NCBI GenBank assembly: GCA_015485355.1
Contig: WFTQ01000029.1
Location: forward strand, 1-46,884
Source of the DNA: a bacterium
GTDB lineage: Bacteria > Calditrichota > Calditrichia > RBG-13-44-9 > J042
DNA: 46,884 nt
Reading direction: 5' to 3'
The position numbers and the translations under genes were made by a program. This document shows, piece by piece, positions 45,371 to 46,884 of this stretch; the first letter of the stretch is position 1; every line of letters begins with the position of its first letter. The notes beneath the pieces are model-generated. The model saw only the letters and a program-made list of their open reading frames with translations. It had not been told where the DNA came from and made no database searches.

Positions 45371-45751
45371 TTATCCCCCGATCCCCAGCCAGGTCAATGC
45401 GGCAATGGCCGATAACACAACCCAGGAAAAGTGCCGTCCCCGGGAGATGATCAGGGAAAGGAAGGCACTGGCCAGATACCAACCCACCAGAATGTAACCC
45501 ACCGTGCGGACGTCGTCATTCAGGGGAAAGCGGGCCGCCAACAGCCACAGCACCAGAGCTGCAGCCACCCAGGCCAAGGTGATAAAGTGCCACGCCGTGC
45601 GAAGTGTGCGATTGATGAACAACTCCGTCCCCAGATGAAACGGCAATACCGGTTTATATAGACGGGGTAAAAAATACTTCTCTCCCATTAAAGAATGAAC
45701 CATGCCCATGAACAGGGATAATAATGCCGCAATGGTTAAACTGGTGTTCAT
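45371..45751 (-). CDS. Small four-helix membrane protein of unknown function
   Basis: A 126-residue membrane protein with about four helices. Conserved-looking blocks at the helix ends include HSLMGEKYFLPRL (about 19-31), RTAWHFITLAW (about 51-61) and SRGRHFSW (about 103-110). The His residues in these blocks could bind metal or haem, but no family is known to me. The frame extends to 45943, overlapping the lipase-like gene; the ATG at 45751 (AAGG site) fits the hydrophobic start and lies 14 bases after that gene's stop, indicating an operon. Confidence 0.72.
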   Translation of the reverse strand: MNTSLTIAALLSLFMGMVHSLMGEKYFLPRLYKPVLPFHLGTELFINRTLRTAWHFITLAWVAAALVLWLLAARFPLNDDVRTVGYILVGWYLASAFLSLIISRGRHFSWVVLSAIAALTWLGIGG

Positions 45752-45765
45752 CGGATATACCTTAT

Positions 45766-46746
45766 TTATTTTGACGTTCTCCTGGATGAACCGGGTGCGG
45801 GGGACGAGTCCCTGTTGGCCTCCGCCATTTCCCTTTCCCCTGCTTGCTGCAAGCGAAAAAGCCCCCGCGCGATATCCAGGTACACCTCTTTTATGCGATT
45901 TTCGTGTTGTATCCGTTCTCCCAGGGCGAAAATGTTCCACCATCCTACCTTCAACATCTTATTCAAATTCCACCAACCCACTTGTTCCAGATGATCGGCC
46001 CGAAACGGGAATTCCCGTTGCCGAATGCGCTTCACCCGCCCGTCGTTGCCGACCAGCCGTTCCACCCAGCGCTGCGAGACCCGGGACACCAGGCCGTCAT
46101 TTGCCCCTTCCTTCTCGAAAATATAATCCCAGGATTTCTGAAAAAGAAAAAATACGCGCTCGCGCTCCTGATGACTGGCGTAGGTCTGATAAACGACCGG
46201 GTTGGTCGCTTCCTGATGACGGGCCGTTTCGTTAAAACGTTGCACATGATAGGTCGTCACACTACTGATGCCCTCGAAACTTATAAAGAATTTAAAGGCC
46301 TCGATCAATTTATCCACTCCCATGGAAATGACGTAATCGGCAATGGGGGTTCCAAAATGGGGAGTACCGATCGTGGTTAAGCTGGCCACCCGATGGGCCA
46401 TATCTTCCCGGACGATCATATATCGGGCATCCAGCCCTCCCATGCTATGGGCGATAAGGTGGACCTTTTCCTCCCCGGTTTCCCGAAGAATGCGCAACAC
46501 TTCTGCTTTAAGATCCCGGGCGCGTGTTTCCACATGGGCGGCAAAACTCACCCGGGAATGATATACCCGGAAGCCATGCTTGCGCAAAAAGCCGGCGATT
46601 CCACGAAAATAATGAAAACGATCGGACAATAGACCGAAATCGTAGAGGGACAGGTTTAAAGTGCGAACGACAGAGTCGATGAAATAATCGGGTCTGGCCA
46701 TTCCATGGGCCAGGACAATGGGAAACGTTTGCTTGGCCTCAACCAT
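45766..46746 (-). CDS. Triacylglycerol-lipase-like alpha/beta hydrolase
   Basis: A 326-residue hydrolase with a complete catalytic triad: S101 in the nucleophile elbow AHSMGG, D217 in GANDGLVS and H252 in ADHLEQVG. The oxyanion-hole motif is LAHGMA (12-17). These are the motifs and order of true lipases (LipA/family I type). The N-terminus starts directly at the first strand with no signal peptide, so the protein appears cytoplasmic, which is unusual for secreted lipases. The C-terminal 25 residues are polar and disordered. AGAGG lies about 11 bases before the ATG. Likely substrates are acylglycerols or other lipid esters; not proven. Confidence 0.88.
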   Translation of the reverse strand: MVEAKQTFPIVLAHGMARPDYFIDSVVRTLNLSLYDFGLLSDRFHYFRGIAGFLRKHGFRVYHSRVSFAAHVETRARDLKAEVLRILRETGEEKVHLIAHSMGGLDARYMIVREDMAHRVASLTTIGTPHFGTPIADYVISMGVDKLIEAFKFFISFEGISSVTTYHVQRFNETARHQEATNPVVYQTYASHQERERVFFLFQKSWDYIFEKEGANDGLVSRVSQRWVERLVGNDGRVKRIRQREFPFRADHLEQVGWWNLNKMLKVGWWNIFALGERIQHENRIKEVYLDIARGLFRLQQAGEREMAEANRDSSPAPGSSRRTSK

Positions 46747-46884
46747 GAAAGTGCGCCTCTTCTCTCCCTGCCTTGGCGGGAACCGGAAAGCAAGCGGTTC
46801 TCTCGGCGGCCTGCGGGAAGCAAACCCCGCCGCGCTCTTCCCTTTCCATACGAGCAGAACCCATTGTTTTGGTCACCTCTACAC
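46747..46884. other. Right-edge upstream region
   Basis: About 140 bases upstream of the lipase-like gene, reaching the window edge. No gene or clear promoter is seen. Confidence 0.4.

Overview
The window looks like the chromosome of a Gram-negative (diderm) bacterium. It encodes lipoproteins with lipobox cysteines, several secreted envelope proteins, a complete BatABCDE set and a gliding-type (GldA/F/G-like) ABC-2 exporter with a DUF4340 partner. That mix is typical of the FCB side of the tree (Bacteroidota, Ignavibacteriota, Calditrichota, KSB1-like lineages). The assignment is inference from gene content; no rRNA or ribosomal protein gene is present to fix it. Base and codon use look even across the window, and I see no integrase, transposase, phage gene, CRISPR array or other sign of a recent mobile element.

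Left end (1-4155): the start of a 4Fe-4S dicluster electron-transfer subunit is cut by the window edge. Next comes a sulfur/persulfide module: two YeeE/YedE half-transporters and a persulfide-dioxygenase-like protein with two rhodanese domains on the minus strand, and a divergent ArsR-family regulator on the plus strand. A convincing promoter lies on each side of the divergent gap, and an inverted repeat overlaps the -10 box of the regulator promoter. This is the layout of the BigR-type sulfide-responsive operon.

4156-9347 is gene-poor. It holds a putative outer-membrane protein, two tandem paralogous secreted proteins of unknown function and a glycine-rich membrane protein, separated by long spacers with no convincing genes. 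9348-9710 carries tRNA-Ala(GGC), a 53-residue membrane-protein ORF and tRNA-Cys(GCA). 9867-20215 holds a large hybrid histidine kinase, a PAP2 enzyme, a carboxyltransferase (propionyl-CoA carboxylase beta type), RadC, a B12-binding methylmalonyl-CoA mutase subunit, a glycosyltransferase and an MsbA-like exporter.

The core is a co-directional minus-strand array from 36366 down to 20424. A TPR lipoprotein with its own promoter and terminator is followed by BatD-like protein 1, MoxR ATPase, DUF58, a TPR/SurA-like lipoprotein, BatD-like protein 2, the ABC ATPase, ABC permease, GldG-like protein, DUF4340 protein, then BatA, BatB, BatC, BatD and BatE. MoxR, DUF58 and the Bat proteins form a known AAA+/von Willebrand factor A envelope system. 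Here it encloses a complete GldAFG-like exporter module, which suggests the two act together at the cell envelope. This is the most interesting system in the window.

Right end (36795-46884): an A-type Fe-S carrier with a His-rich tail, a degenerate histidine-kinase-like protein, UvrC, PurL, a receiver domain anchored by a C-terminal membrane helix, tRNA-Arg(CCG), three small or medium membrane proteins (one SpoIIM-like) and a triacylglycerol-lipase-like hydrolase. Recognisable promoters share a sigma-70-like pattern of TTGAxT, 16-17 bases, then TAAATT or TATATT.
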